Assembly: GCA_040772505.1 (NCBI GenBank) | Contig: JAXGYA010000009.1 | Location: 1 to 64,000, forward strand | Length of the DNA stretch: 64,000 nucleotides | Reading direction: 5' to 3' | Source: Mariniphaga sp040772505 | Lineage (GTDB): Bacteria > Bacteroidota > Bacteroidia > Bacteroidales > Prolixibacteraceae | Shown here: piece after piece, positions 53,972-63,269 of the stretch | Position numbering within the stretch: the stretch's first letter is position 1 | Layout of the letters: each line of letters starts with the position of its first letter | Program-made: the position numbers and the translations under genes | Notes under the pieces: model-generated | The model's database searches: none | Seen by the model: the letters and a program-made list of their open reading frames with translations, nothing else | What the model was told of the DNA's origin: nothing

Positions 53972-55150
53972 GGTAATTAAGGTAATTTCAGCAGGCATGT
54001 CAAGCCGCCAGGGCATTCCAACAGTGCCAATTCCCGTGTTCACATAGAGATAAGAGTTTTCTGGATGGTAGAGTCCACCCCAATGTTTGCGCGTCAGCCA
54101 GGCAACACTGAACGGAATTCCGGCAATTTTAATTCCCCATTGCATGCCGTGTGTGTGCCCGGAAAAGGTGAGTGCAATGTCTCTCTGACCCACAACCTGC
54201 TCCTGCCAGTGAGCCGGATCGTGGGTCATCAGAATGGTGAATTCCCCAGGATTTATGCCTTCCAGTGCTTTTTCCAAATCGGCATACTGCGGAAATGGCG
54301 GATCTCCCCAGTTTTCTACTCCTGCAAGATAGATGGAATCCTCTCCGCAATTAATAACAATGTTTTGGTTGCATAACAGGTTGTATCCCAAAGCTTGCTG
54401 TTTTTCACGGATAGCATCGAAATTAGCCCGCTTCTTAAGCGGACTTTCCCAGTTCGAATAATCCCCATAGTCGTGGTTTCCTAAAATGGAAAAGGTTGGT
54501 GCTTCATCCGAAATTGCTTTGAGCTGTGGTTCCAGTCCTTCAAATTCTCTTGAAAAATTATTGACAAAATCACCTGTAAAGAGTAGTAAATCAGGCTTTA
54601 AATCTATTACCTGTTGATGTATTCGAGAAAGGAAATTTTTAGGTTTTAACAAACCTCCCAGATGATAGTCGGATAGCTGAACGATGCGAAAGTTGTTAAA
54701 ACCGGGAGGAAGATTATTAAAAGTAAGGTCTCTCTTTTCAATTTTTATCTGCTTACTGCCAAACATGCTCCCCCAAACCAGAGCCATTGAAAACCCGGTG
54801 CCTAAAATCACACCTGCAATCAACAGGGGAGTAGATTTTTTGCTCTTACCAAGAAAAATCGAAAAAAAAGCAAAAAGCGAAGCGGGAAGATTAAAGGTGA
54901 TTACGACAAACAGAAGAATATTAAAATATAGGTAGAAGCGAAAAGTATGTGAAGTTCGCGGAGAGTTGGGGTAGATGTAGAGATAAAACAGCGTGAAAAG
55001 CAGGAGCAGACAAAATATGAAATAGAAGTTTGCAAGTGGCTTTAGTTTTTTTGTGCTTAATATTTTCTTCAGACTGAAAGTTGCTCCAATTAAAAGAAGT
55101 AAATAAAATATCAGAAAATATAAAACTGGTAAAAGAGGAAATGTTCGCAT
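53948..55150 (-). CDS. Membrane-anchored metallophosphoesterase (YkuE-like)
   Basis: This 400-residue protein has about four membrane helices in residues 1-125 and a calcineurin-like domain from about 150: QLSDYHLGG, FTGDFVNN, LGNHDYGDY, MTHDP and SGHTHGMQWG, which hold the two-metal site. Such proteins hydrolyse phosphoester or UDP-sugar lipid substrates in the envelope. Its 3' end overlaps the convergent 960-residue gene by 24 bases. Confidence 0.9.
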   Translation of the reverse strand: MRTFPLLPVLYFLIFYLLLLIGATFSLKKILSTKKLKPLANFYFIFCLLLLFTLFYLYIYPNSPRTSHTFRFYLYFNILLFVVITFNLPASLFAFFSIFLGKSKKSTPLLIAGVILGTGFSMALVWGSMFGSKQIKIEKRDLTFNNLPPGFNNFRIVQLSDYHLGGLLKPKNFLSRIHQQVIDLKPDLLLFTGDFVNNFSREFEGLEPQLKAISDEAPTFSILGNHDYGDYSNWESPLKKRANFDAIREKQQALGYNLLCNQNIVINCGEDSIYLAGVENWGDPPFPQYADLEKALEGINPGEFTILMTHDPAHWQEQVVGQRDIALTFSGHTHGMQWGIKIAGIPFSVAWLTRKHWGGLYHPENSYLYVNTGIGTVGMPWRLDMPAEITLITLKRGEID

Positions 55151-55985
55151 AAAATATTCAAATTAAACTTATCTGCTATAAAATCAAAAAACATATTTCA
55201 TCGTAAAACATTCATAATATCAATGATTTAGATATGAAAAAATGAGTTTTAACCTCTGTGTGGCTTAAATATTTCCAAATCACCGTACAAAAGTACAGAA
55301 ACAGAAGCAGGAAATGAGGTTAAAGTCGGAAAAAAAGATGCTGTAACAAAAAATGGAGATGTAAAAGATACAACTCTGCTGATTTACTTTTGTAACATAG
55401 AGTCATTTGATGTTGTTTACATTTGTGGGATTGCACGGAGTCTGCTACTATAACTGCGTTTACATATGCAAACTTGAAGAGTAGTTTCCTCAATCGGAAT
55501 ATAGATCAACAGCAACACGAAAAAGTTGCCACTAAGAACAGAACCGGTGACAAATACATATAAAGAAATATTAAATATAAAATGCATATAATCAGTTATA
55601 TAAAACAACAGATGTAAAGTAAAATATAAATCTAATGAGGATATTTAGTATAAATCATCAAAATAGAGTCTAATATAGTTGTTAAGCATTAATTGCCAGC
55701 GATATAAGATAGAGTTATTAAAGTTAATTATAGATATTTGAACAAACAGTTAAAAGACATATAATCAGATGAATACGCTGCAAATGAATGAAAAGGTTAT
55801 TATATTGCTAAAAAATATGTGTTTAAAAACGTGTGTGGATTGTAACAATTAATTCATTACATTTGTAGCTGTTGATAAGTGCTGGTGTAAGTAGGAATTA
55901 GCAGGCAGTGCCTGTGTAGTGAAAATAGTGGTTAATTGTTGATTACATAAAGAGTCTATGAGTTAAAATTAAACATCTGAATCGC
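55151..55985. other. Gene-free AT-rich region before the XRE regulator
   Basis: About 835 bases contain no gene I can support. One frame is open from about 55252 to 55452 on the plus strand without a start codon and reads as lysine- and acid-rich, so it may be a decayed fragment. A TACATTTG -7-like element lies at 55858-55865, about 115 bases before the regulator ATG. Confidence 0.5.
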
Positions 55986-56372
55986 ATGAAGAACAGAATT
56001 CAAAAATTTATCGATTACAAGAATATTTCTCCCGGAGAGCTTGCAGAGATGTTAGAAGTACAGCGTTCCAATATTTCTCACATATTAAACGGGCGCAATA
56101 AGCCAGGTGCTTTGTTTACAGAAAAGCTCCTGACTGTATTCCCCCAGCTCAATGCACGCTGGTTGTTTACCGGGGAGGGCACTATGATAATGGATGCACA
56201 AGGTGAACCGCCAGCTAAAGATGTAAAGACTTCGGAGGTTAAATCAGAGCCTCCTGTTTATTACAGAAAGGGTGAAAGCAGTAGCAATGATCAGAAAAAG
56301 GAGTCCAAAACATTAGAGAAAGTGGTATTGTTGTATTCCGACGGCACTTTTGTGTCATATAAAACTAAATAA
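55986..56372 (+). CDS. XRE-family helix-turn-helix regulator
   Basis: This 128-residue protein has an N-terminal HTH (about 6-60: SPGELAEMLEVQRSNISHILNG split over helices 2-3), followed by LNARWLFTGEGTM, a Bacteroidota-type signature, then a charged linker and a C-terminal VVLLYSDGTFVSY strand. It binds DNA, but its targets are unknown. It sits upstream of pyrKD without evidence of linkage. The long AT-rich leader suggests complex control. Confidence 0.88.
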   Translation: MKNRIQKFIDYKNISPGELAEMLEVQRSNISHILNGRNKPGALFTEKLLTVFPQLNARWLFTGEGTMIMDAQGEPPAKDVKTSEVKSEPPVYYRKGESSSNDQKKESKTLEKVVLLYSDGTFVSYKTK

Positions 56373-56485
56373 CATTTGTAATCAGCCAAAAGCATTATTC
56401 ACAAATGTACTTAAAGTGTTTTTTCATGTTTACATATGTTTTGTGATTTAACTTTGATGATATTTTATCAAAAATCAAATTATAC

Positions 56486-56493
56486 TATCTTTG
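56486..56493 (+). promoter_or_regulatory. -7 element of the pyrKD promoter
   Basis: TATCTTTG matches the Bacteroidota -7 consensus TAnnTTTG and lies 20 bases before the pyrK ATG. The -33 half is weak (no TTTG at the usual spacing). Confidence 0.45.
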
Positions 56494-56513
56494 CATGAGT
56501 AAAACAGTTAGGC

Positions 56514-57290
56514 ATGCCAAAGAAATTTGTATCTGATTTTAATGTAACCGAAAATATCGCTTTAAATGAGACCAATTCTTTGATACGGTTGCACACTTCG
56601 GTTACATTACCTCAAATACTTCCCGGGCAGTTTGTAAATGTTGAGATAAAAACTGCCGGAATCTTTTTACGTCGTCCATTTTCTGTTTTTGAAGTGGACT
56701 ACCACCAAAATACCATCTCTCTGATTGTTAAGATTTTAGGAAGGGGCTCTGCCAAACTTGCAAAAATCGAAACCGGCACTTCGCTGAGTATTATGTATCC
56801 GCTGGGGAGGCATTTTACTTTCCCGGATAAGCAGGAAAAAGTTCTTGCAGTTGGCGGTGGGAGCGGACTTGCGCCCATGCTTTTTTTGGTTAGAGAATCC
56901 GGTCTTCCTGCAGCGAACGTGGATATCATCATCGGTGCCAAAAGTGCTTCTGATCATGTTGACATAAGTTCATATTCAAATTTTGGAAATATTCACCTCA
57001 CTACTGATGATGGTTCACTGGCCGTTAAGGGTTTTGTAACGCAACATCCTCTATTTTCGAAATTGGAGAATTACGATAAAATATATGCCTGCGGTCCCGA
57101 CGGCATGATGAGAGCTGTTGCCAAAAAGGCAAAAAGTGCCGGTGTGTTTTGTGAAGTTTCTCTCGAAAATCTGATGCCCTGCGGGTTTGGTGTGTGTCTT
57201 TGTTGCATAGAACCTACTGTGAACGGAAATGTGTGTGTTTGCACCGAAGGGCCCGTTTTTAATATAAATGACTTGAAATGGCAGATTTAA
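56514..57290 (+). CDS. pyrK: Dihydroorotate dehydrogenase electron-transfer subunit
   Basis: This 258-residue FAD and 2Fe-2S protein passes electrons from PyrD to NAD+. It has the FAD motif RRPFSV near 54-59, the nucleotide motif GGGSGLAPM and four clustered C-terminal cysteines (CGFGVCLCC and CVC near 223-250). It overlaps pyrD by 13 bases, so they are coupled. Confidence 0.95.
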   Translation: MPKKFVSDFNVTENIALNETNSLIRLHTSVTLPQILPGQFVNVEIKTAGIFLRRPFSVFEVDYHQNTISLIVKILGRGSAKLAKIETGTSLSIMYPLGRHFTFPDKQEKVLAVGGGSGLAPMLFLVRESGLPAANVDIIIGAKSASDHVDISSYSNFGNIHLTTDDGSLAVKGFVTQHPLFSKLENYDKIYACGPDGMMRAVAKKAKSAGVFCEVSLENLMPCGFGVCLCCIEPTVNGNVCVCTEGPVFNINDLKWQI

Positions 57291-58201
57291 CGGTTAATAT
57301 ACATGATTTGCAGCTGAAAAATCCGGTGATGCTCGCTTCGGGAACCTGTGGTTTTGCCGAAGAGATTAATGATTTTTACGACGTTTCACAGCTGGGCGGT
57401 GTTTTTCTGAAAGGAATTACGCTGCACAACAGAGATGGCAACCTCTATCCGCGCATGTCTGAAACCCCTTCCGGAATGCTGAACGCAGTTGGACTGCAAA
57501 ACAGGGGGGTAGATTATTTTATTGAGAATATCTATCCTCGGATCAGGGATTACAACACGCCGCTGATTATAAATGTAAACGGCTCCACGGTTGAAGAGTA
57601 TATTGAAGTGACGGAAAAAGTGAATGAGCTGAATAAAATTCCGGCAATTGAACTGAATATTTCATGTCCGAACGTGAAGGAGGGCGGAATGGCTTTTGGC
57701 ATAACCTGCCCGGGTGCGGAAATGGTGACACGCGAAGTGAGAAAGGTGTATGACAAAACTTTAATCGTGAAGCTGTCTCCCAACGTAACCGATATTGCAG
57801 AAATAGCCAGAGCCGTAGAAGGGCAGGGGGCAGACTCAATTTCCCTGGTGAACACTTTTGTTGGAATGGCAATTGATGCTGAAACACGAAAACCGCTACT
57901 TTCAACAATTACAGGCGGCTTGTCGGGTCCGGCAATTAAACCTATTGCCTTGCGCATGGTGTGGCAGGTGTCGGGGGCTGTGAAAATTCCCGTAATCGGA
58001 ATGGGAGGTATTATGAATACTGCCGATGCTATTGAGTTTTTTTTAGCCGGCGCTTCTGCGGTGCAGGTTGGTACAGCGCTTTTCACTGACCCGTTTATAC
58101 CTCTCCAGATAATAAAAGGTTTAAATGAGTATCTGGAAAAACATAATTTTAACCAAATTCAGGATTTAATCGGGAGCTTGGAGACAGATAATTTTTTTTA
58201 A
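57278..58201 (+). CDS. pyrD: Dihydroorotate dehydrogenase, class 1B
   Basis: This 307-residue FMN TIM-barrel enzyme oxidises dihydroorotate in pyrimidine synthesis. Motifs are MLASGTCGF, NAVGLQNRGV, the catalytic-cysteine loop NISCPNVKEGG and GMGGI/VGTALF near the phosphate site. Pairing with pyrK makes it the NAD-linked class 1B enzyme. Confidence 0.96.
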   Translation: MADLTVNIHDLQLKNPVMLASGTCGFAEEINDFYDVSQLGGVFLKGITLHNRDGNLYPRMSETPSGMLNAVGLQNRGVDYFIENIYPRIRDYNTPLIINVNGSTVEEYIEVTEKVNELNKIPAIELNISCPNVKEGGMAFGITCPGAEMVTREVRKVYDKTLIVKLSPNVTDIAEIARAVEGQGADSISLVNTFVGMAIDAETRKPLLSTITGGLSGPAIKPIALRMVWQVSGAVKIPVIGMGGIMNTADAIEFFLAGASAVQVGTALFTDPFIPLQIIKGLNEYLEKHNFNQIQDLIGSLETDNFF

Positions 58202-58383
58202 GTATATTTAGATAGAAATTCATCCGATTTTACTAATTTGCTTTTCTCTTTACGACAATTTGAAGCTATTTTTAATTAAATATATTTGAGAGTAAAAAAA
58301 TAAATTGCAATGTGAACATTTCAATTTTGCATATGTTTAATAAGGTACAGATAGCAAAATTGAATAAAAATCAGTAAGAGAAT

Positions 58384-59688
58384 ATGTCAAAATTTGAAAT
58401 TTTAATGCCAAAGCTGGGTGAAAGCATCCAGGAGGGCACAATCACCAAGTGGTTTGTAAAAGAGGGAGACACCATTGAAGAAGATGATATGCTCTTTGAA
58501 GTGGCAACCGATAAGGTAGATTCTGAAATTCCTTCGCCTGTGGAAGGTGTAATCTTGAAAATTCTTTATCCGGAGCAGACCGTGCTCCCCGTTGGGGAAG
58601 TGGTGGCTATTGTTGATATGTCTGGCGAAGAGGAGAATGGGGAGGCAGCTGATACTCAGGTAGTCTCCACCGAAAAGGAAACTGAAGCGGCTGTTGAATC
58701 AACTCAGGAAGCAACAACTCCGGTGATGAAAGAGGAACCCTCTAGAATATTGTCGAACCGGTTTTATTCACCGCTGGTGCGGAAAATCGCCAAAGAAGAG
58801 GGCATCACAAATGAAGAGCTGGAATCCATTGAAGGTTCTGGAGCCAATGGACGCGTTCAGAAAAAAGACATACTGAACTATATTGAAAATAGAAAAAAAC
58901 CGGCAGCCAAGCCGGTTCAGGCTTCTGCTCCGACTCCGTCGCCCGAGAGGAAGGTTGCTCCGCCGGTTACCACCGAAGCCGGTGATGAGGTGATTGAGAT
59001 GGACCGCATTCGCAAAATTATTGCCGATCACATGGTAATGTCGGTGCAGGTTTCTCCGCACGTTACAACGGTTGTTGAAGCCGATGTCACCAATCTGGTT
59101 TTCTGGAGAGAGAAAAACAAGGATGCTTTCTTGAAAAAATATGGCGTAAAAATTACATACATGCCATTTTTTATTGAAGCAACGGCAGCTGCACTTGCCG
59201 AATTCCCTATGGTGAATTCATCGGTTGACGGCGATAAAATTATTCTCAGAAAAAATATTAATATCGGAATTGCGGTGGCAAGACCCGATGGGAATTTAAT
59301 TGTTCCGGTAATTAAAAATGCAGAACAGCGCAATGTTGTCGGGCTTTCAAAAGAGCTGAACCGGCTTGCCAGTGCAGCCAGGGAGAACAAACTTTCTCCC
59401 GACGAAATTCAGGGCGGGACATTTACAATTACCAATTTCGGAAGCTTTAGAAATATTATTGGTACTCCGATCATTAACCAGCCGCAGGCTGGTATCCTTG
59501 CTACCGGAAGCATTGAAAAGAAACCGGCGGTGGTGGAAACTCCAACCGGAGATGTAATTGCCATACGACACAAAATTTACCTCTCACTGTCCTACGACCA
59601 CCGAATTGTAGATGGTGCTTTAGGTGGCGCTTTTTTGAAAAGAATAGCCGACAACCTGGAAAAATTTGATATAAATAATACAATTTGA
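58384..59688 (+). CDS. 2-oxoacid dehydrogenase E2 (dihydrolipoyl acyltransferase)
   Basis: This 434-residue subunit has an N-terminal lipoyl domain with K44 in ATDKVDS, an acidic linker, a peripheral-subunit-binding domain at about 133-168 (SPLVRKIAKEEG) and a C-terminal catalytic domain from about 205 with SYDHRIVDG near 400-408. Eleven bases upstream of a fused E1, it forms the core of a branched-chain or related 2-oxoacid dehydrogenase. Substrate is not fixed. Confidence 0.93.
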   Translation: MSKFEILMPKLGESIQEGTITKWFVKEGDTIEEDDMLFEVATDKVDSEIPSPVEGVILKILYPEQTVLPVGEVVAIVDMSGEEENGEAADTQVVSTEKETEAAVESTQEATTPVMKEEPSRILSNRFYSPLVRKIAKEEGITNEELESIEGSGANGRVQKKDILNYIENRKKPAAKPVQASAPTPSPERKVAPPVTTEAGDEVIEMDRIRKIIADHMVMSVQVSPHVTTVVEADVTNLVFWREKNKDAFLKKYGVKITYMPFFIEATAAALAEFPMVNSSVDGDKIILRKNINIGIAVARPDGNLIVPVIKNAEQRNVVGLSKELNRLASAARENKLSPDEIQGGTFTITNFGSFRNIIGTPIINQPQAGILATGSIEKKPAVVETPTGDVIAIRHKIYLSLSYDHRIVDGALGGAFLKRIADNLEKFDINNTI

Positions 59689-59698
59689 GCAATATAAA

Positions 59699-61747
59699 AT
59701 GGAAAAATTGAAAGTACCCAAAATTCATACAATTAAGAAAACGGATAAGGAGACACTTGAAAAGTGGTTCAGACTGATGTCGATCGGACGTGCAATTGAT
59801 GATAAGGCGCCCAACTACCTGAAACAGGCGATTGGATGGTCATATCATGCTCCTTATGCCGGGCACGATGGAATTCAGCTTGCTATCGGGCAGGTTTTTG
59901 AAAAAGAGAACGACCACCTGTTCATGTACTATCGCGATATGCTGGTGGCTGTGTCGGCGGGAATTACTGCCGAAGAGATTATTTTAAACGGAATTTCCAA
60001 AGCGAACGATCCATCCAGTGGAGGGCGGCACATGTCAAACCATTTTGCAAAGCATGAATGGAATATCCACAGTGTTTCTTCGCTCACGGGAAACCATACC
60101 CAGCAGGCAGTTGGAGTAGCCCGTGCCATTAAGTATTATGGTGCAAAAGCAGTGGCAATCAGCAGTCAGGGCGAATCATCCGTAAGCTCCGGATATGTTT
60201 ACGAAGCATTCAACGGCGCCGACAAGGAAGAGTTGCCGGTGGTCTTTGTTATCCAGGATAACGGCTACGGCATTTCGGTGCCTAAGGAAGACCAAACCGC
60301 CCAGCGCAAAGTGGCTAATAACTTTTCCGGGTTCAAAAACCTGCGAATCATGCATTGCAACGGAAAAGATGTGTTTGACTCGATGAATGCCATGATTGAA
60401 GCTAGGAGGTATGCTCTTGAGGAGAGTAAACCGGTTCTTTTACAGGCAAACTGTGTGCGTATTCATTCCCATTCCAATTCTGATGATCACGAGCTCTACA
60501 GAAATGAAGGTGAGCGGAATTATGTGATTGAATATGATCCGCTGGCGAAATTCAGAAGGATGCTCATCCGTTATGAGAGGTTTACGGAAGAAGAGCTGCA
60601 AAATATTGAAAAAGAGGTGAGTGAAGTGATTAAAATTGCTCACCGGTCGGCTTTGAAAGCTCCAAATCCGGATCCTGCATCCATTTTCGATTTTGTATTT
60701 CCAGAGCCTTATGTTTCTGAAAAATATCCGGAAGGTGTTCATCAAGAGGAGGGAGAGAAAAAAAGGTTAATTACTGCTCTGAACGAAACACTGGCAGCTG
60801 AATTCCGGCACAATCCAGATACTTTTATCTGGGGACAGGATATAGCCTACAAAGATAAAGGCGGAATATTCAATGTCACGAGAGGACTTCAAAAGGAGTT
60901 TGGTCCTAAGAGAGTTTTTAATGCACCTATTGCTGAAGATTTTATTGTGGGAACAGCCAACGGCATGTCGAGGTTTGATGAAAAAATCAGAATTGTGATC
61001 GAAGGTGCCGAGTTTGCCGACTATTTCTGGCCAGCAATGGAGCAGTATATTGAAACCAGCCACGACTACTGGCGATCAAACGGGAAGTTTACTCCAAACG
61101 TAACCATTCGCCTTGCTTCGGGCGGCTACATCGGAGGTGGCATGTACCATTCTCAGACTATTGAAGGTTCGCTGGCTTCCCTTCCCGGCGTACGCATTGT
61201 TTATCCCTCTTTTGCAGACGATGCTGCCGGACTGCTCCGCACATCAATGCGGTCAAGGGGTCCTACCATCTTTATGGAGCCTAAGGCGCTATACCAAAGT
61301 CCGAAGGCAGCTACCCCAATTCCCGATGATTTTGAAGTGCCATTTGGAAAAGCAAGAATCAGAAAAGAAGGCTCTGAACTCACCATCCTGACCTACGGCA
61401 ACACTTCACACATGAGTATAGAAGCTGCCAGGAAGCTGGAAGAAGAAGGATACAGCGTGGAAGTAATCGATTTGCGCTCACTCTTACCTTTAGATGAGGA
61501 AGCCATTATGAAGTCGGTGAAGAAAACCGGGAAAGTGTTGGTAGCCCATGAAGATAAAGTGTTTGGAGGTTTTGGCGGCGAATTGAGTGCACTGATTACC
61601 GAAAAAGCTTTTGAATTTTTAGATGCTCCGGTGAGAAGAGTTGGTTCCACATTCACGCCGGTAGGATTTAGCCCAATTCTTGAAAAAGCGATTCTTCCCA
61701 ATAGTGATAAAATTTATGATGCAGCGAAAGAGTTGCTTTTATACTAA
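59699..61747 (+). CDS. Fused E1 alpha/beta 2-oxoacid dehydrogenase
   Basis: This 682-residue chain joins E1 alpha (about 1-330: SGGRHMSNHF, QGESSVSSGYVYEA TPP site, DNGYGISVP) to E1 beta (about 355-682: IWGQDIAYKDKGG, GGYIGGGMYHSQ, VAHEDKVFGGFG). Separate subunits are the norm elsewhere; the fusion is common in Bacteroidota. With E2 it decarboxylates branched-chain or similar keto acids to acyl-CoA, an aerobic counterpart to the ferredoxin-linked IorAB. The E3 gene is not in the window. Confidence 0.94.
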   Translation: MEKLKVPKIHTIKKTDKETLEKWFRLMSIGRAIDDKAPNYLKQAIGWSYHAPYAGHDGIQLAIGQVFEKENDHLFMYYRDMLVAVSAGITAEEIILNGISKANDPSSGGRHMSNHFAKHEWNIHSVSSLTGNHTQQAVGVARAIKYYGAKAVAISSQGESSVSSGYVYEAFNGADKEELPVVFVIQDNGYGISVPKEDQTAQRKVANNFSGFKNLRIMHCNGKDVFDSMNAMIEARRYALEESKPVLLQANCVRIHSHSNSDDHELYRNEGERNYVIEYDPLAKFRRMLIRYERFTEEELQNIEKEVSEVIKIAHRSALKAPNPDPASIFDFVFPEPYVSEKYPEGVHQEEGEKKRLITALNETLAAEFRHNPDTFIWGQDIAYKDKGGIFNVTRGLQKEFGPKRVFNAPIAEDFIVGTANGMSRFDEKIRIVIEGAEFADYFWPAMEQYIETSHDYWRSNGKFTPNVTIRLASGGYIGGGMYHSQTIEGSLASLPGVRIVYPSFADDAAGLLRTSMRSRGPTIFMEPKALYQSPKAATPIPDDFEVPFGKARIRKEGSELTILTYGNTSHMSIEAARKLEEEGYSVEVIDLRSLLPLDEEAIMKSVKKTGKVLVAHEDKVFGGFGGELSALITEKAFEFLDAPVRRVGSTFTPVGFSPILEKAILPNSDKIYDAAKELLLY

Positions 61748-61759
61748 AATTTGTACGAG

Positions 61760-62266
61760 ATGGGTAAAAAAATAGCAATAGTTTACAGTTTTCATACACA
61801 GAAATCCAAAAGAATAGCCGAAAAAATTATTGAAGGGTGGGGAGAACCTGAACTTGAGCCGGTGAATGCTGAAGAGCTCACTAAAGAGGTGATGGAAAAA
61901 TACGACTGGTTTATCTTGAGCGCACCCACATGGTTTGACGGTGAACTCCCAAACTACTGGGACGAGTTTGTGCCCGACCTTGAGGAGATGGACCTTAAAA
62001 ATAAAAAGTTCGCAATTTTTGGATTGGGCGATCAAAAGGGATATTCTGAAAACTTTGTGGATGCCATCGGTATATTGGCAGAAATTATTGAGGAGTGTGG
62101 AGGAAAAATTATTGGACATACGCCGGTTGAAGGATACACCTTTGAAGCCTCAAAAGCACAGCGGGGAGACACTTTTGTTGGATTGCCACTGGATCAGGAA
62201 AATCAGGCACGAAAGACAAACAGCAGGATAAAAGCATGGATTGAACAGCTAAAAAATGAATTTTAG
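61760..62266 (+). CDS. Flavodoxin
   Basis: This 168-residue FMN electron carrier has a modified phosphate loop YSFHTQKSKRIAEKI near 8-22, SAPTWFDGELPNYW and FGLGDQKGYSENF. The start is ATG 61760; an in-frame TTG at 61751 is the longer option. It is 12 bases downstream of the fused E1 and shares its direction, so it may be co-transcribed. It could replace ferredoxin for the hydrogenase and IorAB when iron is short; that is inference. Confidence 0.92.
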   Translation: MGKKIAIVYSFHTQKSKRIAEKIIEGWGEPELEPVNAEELTKEVMEKYDWFILSAPTWFDGELPNYWDEFVPDLEEMDLKNKKFAIFGLGDQKGYSENFVDAIGILAEIIEECGGKIIGHTPVEGYTFEASKAQRGDTFVGLPLDQENQARKTNSRIKAWIEQLKNEF

Positions 62267-62273
62267 CTGTTCA
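62242..62273. terminator. Bidirectional terminator between flavodoxin and kpsF
   Basis: TGAACAGCTAAAA (62242-62254) pairs perfectly with TTTTAGCTGTTCA (62261-62273) over six bases, followed by ATTTTG. The flavodoxin stop codon (62264-62266) lies inside the stem. Confidence 0.75.
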
Positions 62274-62318
62274 ATTTTGTAATATTTGGAAGAGGCAGTA
62301 AGTTTCATTGCAGCCATT

Positions 62319-63269
62319 TTACTTCAAATCATAGATTTGTATCACTCCGACTGTGTTACAATTGTTATCAACCACAATTAAAGATGTGATTTTTAACTGT
62401 TTTAACCGCTCTTCAGCCTCGTGTAGTGAAGTGCCCACAAGCACTGTTTTGGGATGTTTAGTCATAAAGTCGTAAGCTTTTAAGTCCCATGCATCTTTTC
62501 CATGCGCTTCTAACAACCGACGAAGGTCGCCGTCAGTAATAATTCCGGTTGTACGGTTATTTTGATTGATAAGAGCCAACCCAAGCCGACCTTTGCTCAT
62601 TGTGTTGATAATTACATGGAGTGGTGCTTTTTCACAGATAATGGGTAAATTCCCGGTTCTCATTTTGTGTTCTACTTTTGTTAACAATTTCCGCCCTAAT
62701 GCACCACCAGGATGAAAACGTGCATAATTCTCTTCACTGAAATCATTTATTTTCATTATTGACAGAGCTATCGCATCACCCATTGCAAGCATTACAGTGC
62801 TGGATGTGGTGGGAGCCAAATTCAGCGGGCAGGCTTCCTCTTTTATCATAATTGAAATATGAATATCTGAGTTCTGCGACATGGTTGATTGAGGATTACT
62901 ACTCATGGAAATAATAGTATTTCCGTTTTCCCTGAAATAGGGTAGTATTTTTAAAATTTCATCTGACTCGCCCGAGTTACTCAGCACAAACACTAAATCA
63001 TCCCGGGTTACCATACCCAAATCGCCATGAAAGGCTTCGGTTGGATGAAGAAAAAAACTTGGTGTGCCTGTACTTGCAAGTGTGCCTGAAATTTTTCGCC
63101 CAATAATTCCTGACTTTCCAATGCCGGTAACTACAACTTTCCCTTTAGTCGCCATCATTGCCCTAACGGCATTTTCGAAATTACTGTTGAGCTCAACTGA
63201 TTGATTCCTTATAGCATTCGCTTCATTCAACAATATTTGACTTGCAGTATTTAAAATTCCACTACGCAT
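62319..63269 (-). CDS. kdsD: Arabinose-5-phosphate isomerase (KpsF/GutQ/KdsD)
   Basis: This 316-residue enzyme converts ribulose-5-phosphate to arabinose-5-phosphate, the first step to Kdo in lipopolysaccharide. It has a SIS domain (about 30-180: GIGKSGIIGRKISGTL, HPTEAFHGDLG, SNSGESDE) and two C-terminal CBS domains (about 205-316). It overlaps kdsA by 19 bases in the same direction, so the two are co-translated. Confidence 0.94.
   Translation of the reverse strand: MRSGILNTASQILLNEANAIRNQSVELNSNFENAVRAMMATKGKVVVTGIGKSGIIGRKISGTLASTGTPSFFLHPTEAFHGDLGMVTRDDLVFVLSNSGESDEILKILPYFRENGNTIISMSSNPQSTMSQNSDIHISIMIKEEACPLNLAPTTSSTVMLAMGDAIALSIMKINDFSEENYARFHPGGALGRKLLTKVEHKMRTGNLPIICEKAPLHVIINTMSKGRLGLALINQNNRTTGIITDGDLRRLLEAHGKDAWDLKAYDFMTKHPKTVLVGTSLHEAEERLKQLKITSLIVVDNNCNTVGVIQIYDLK

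Noticed and set aside
55417..55608. 63-codon ORF on the minus strand in the long spacer
   Set aside because: It is low-complexity and hydrophobic from AT-rich DNA, with no context.
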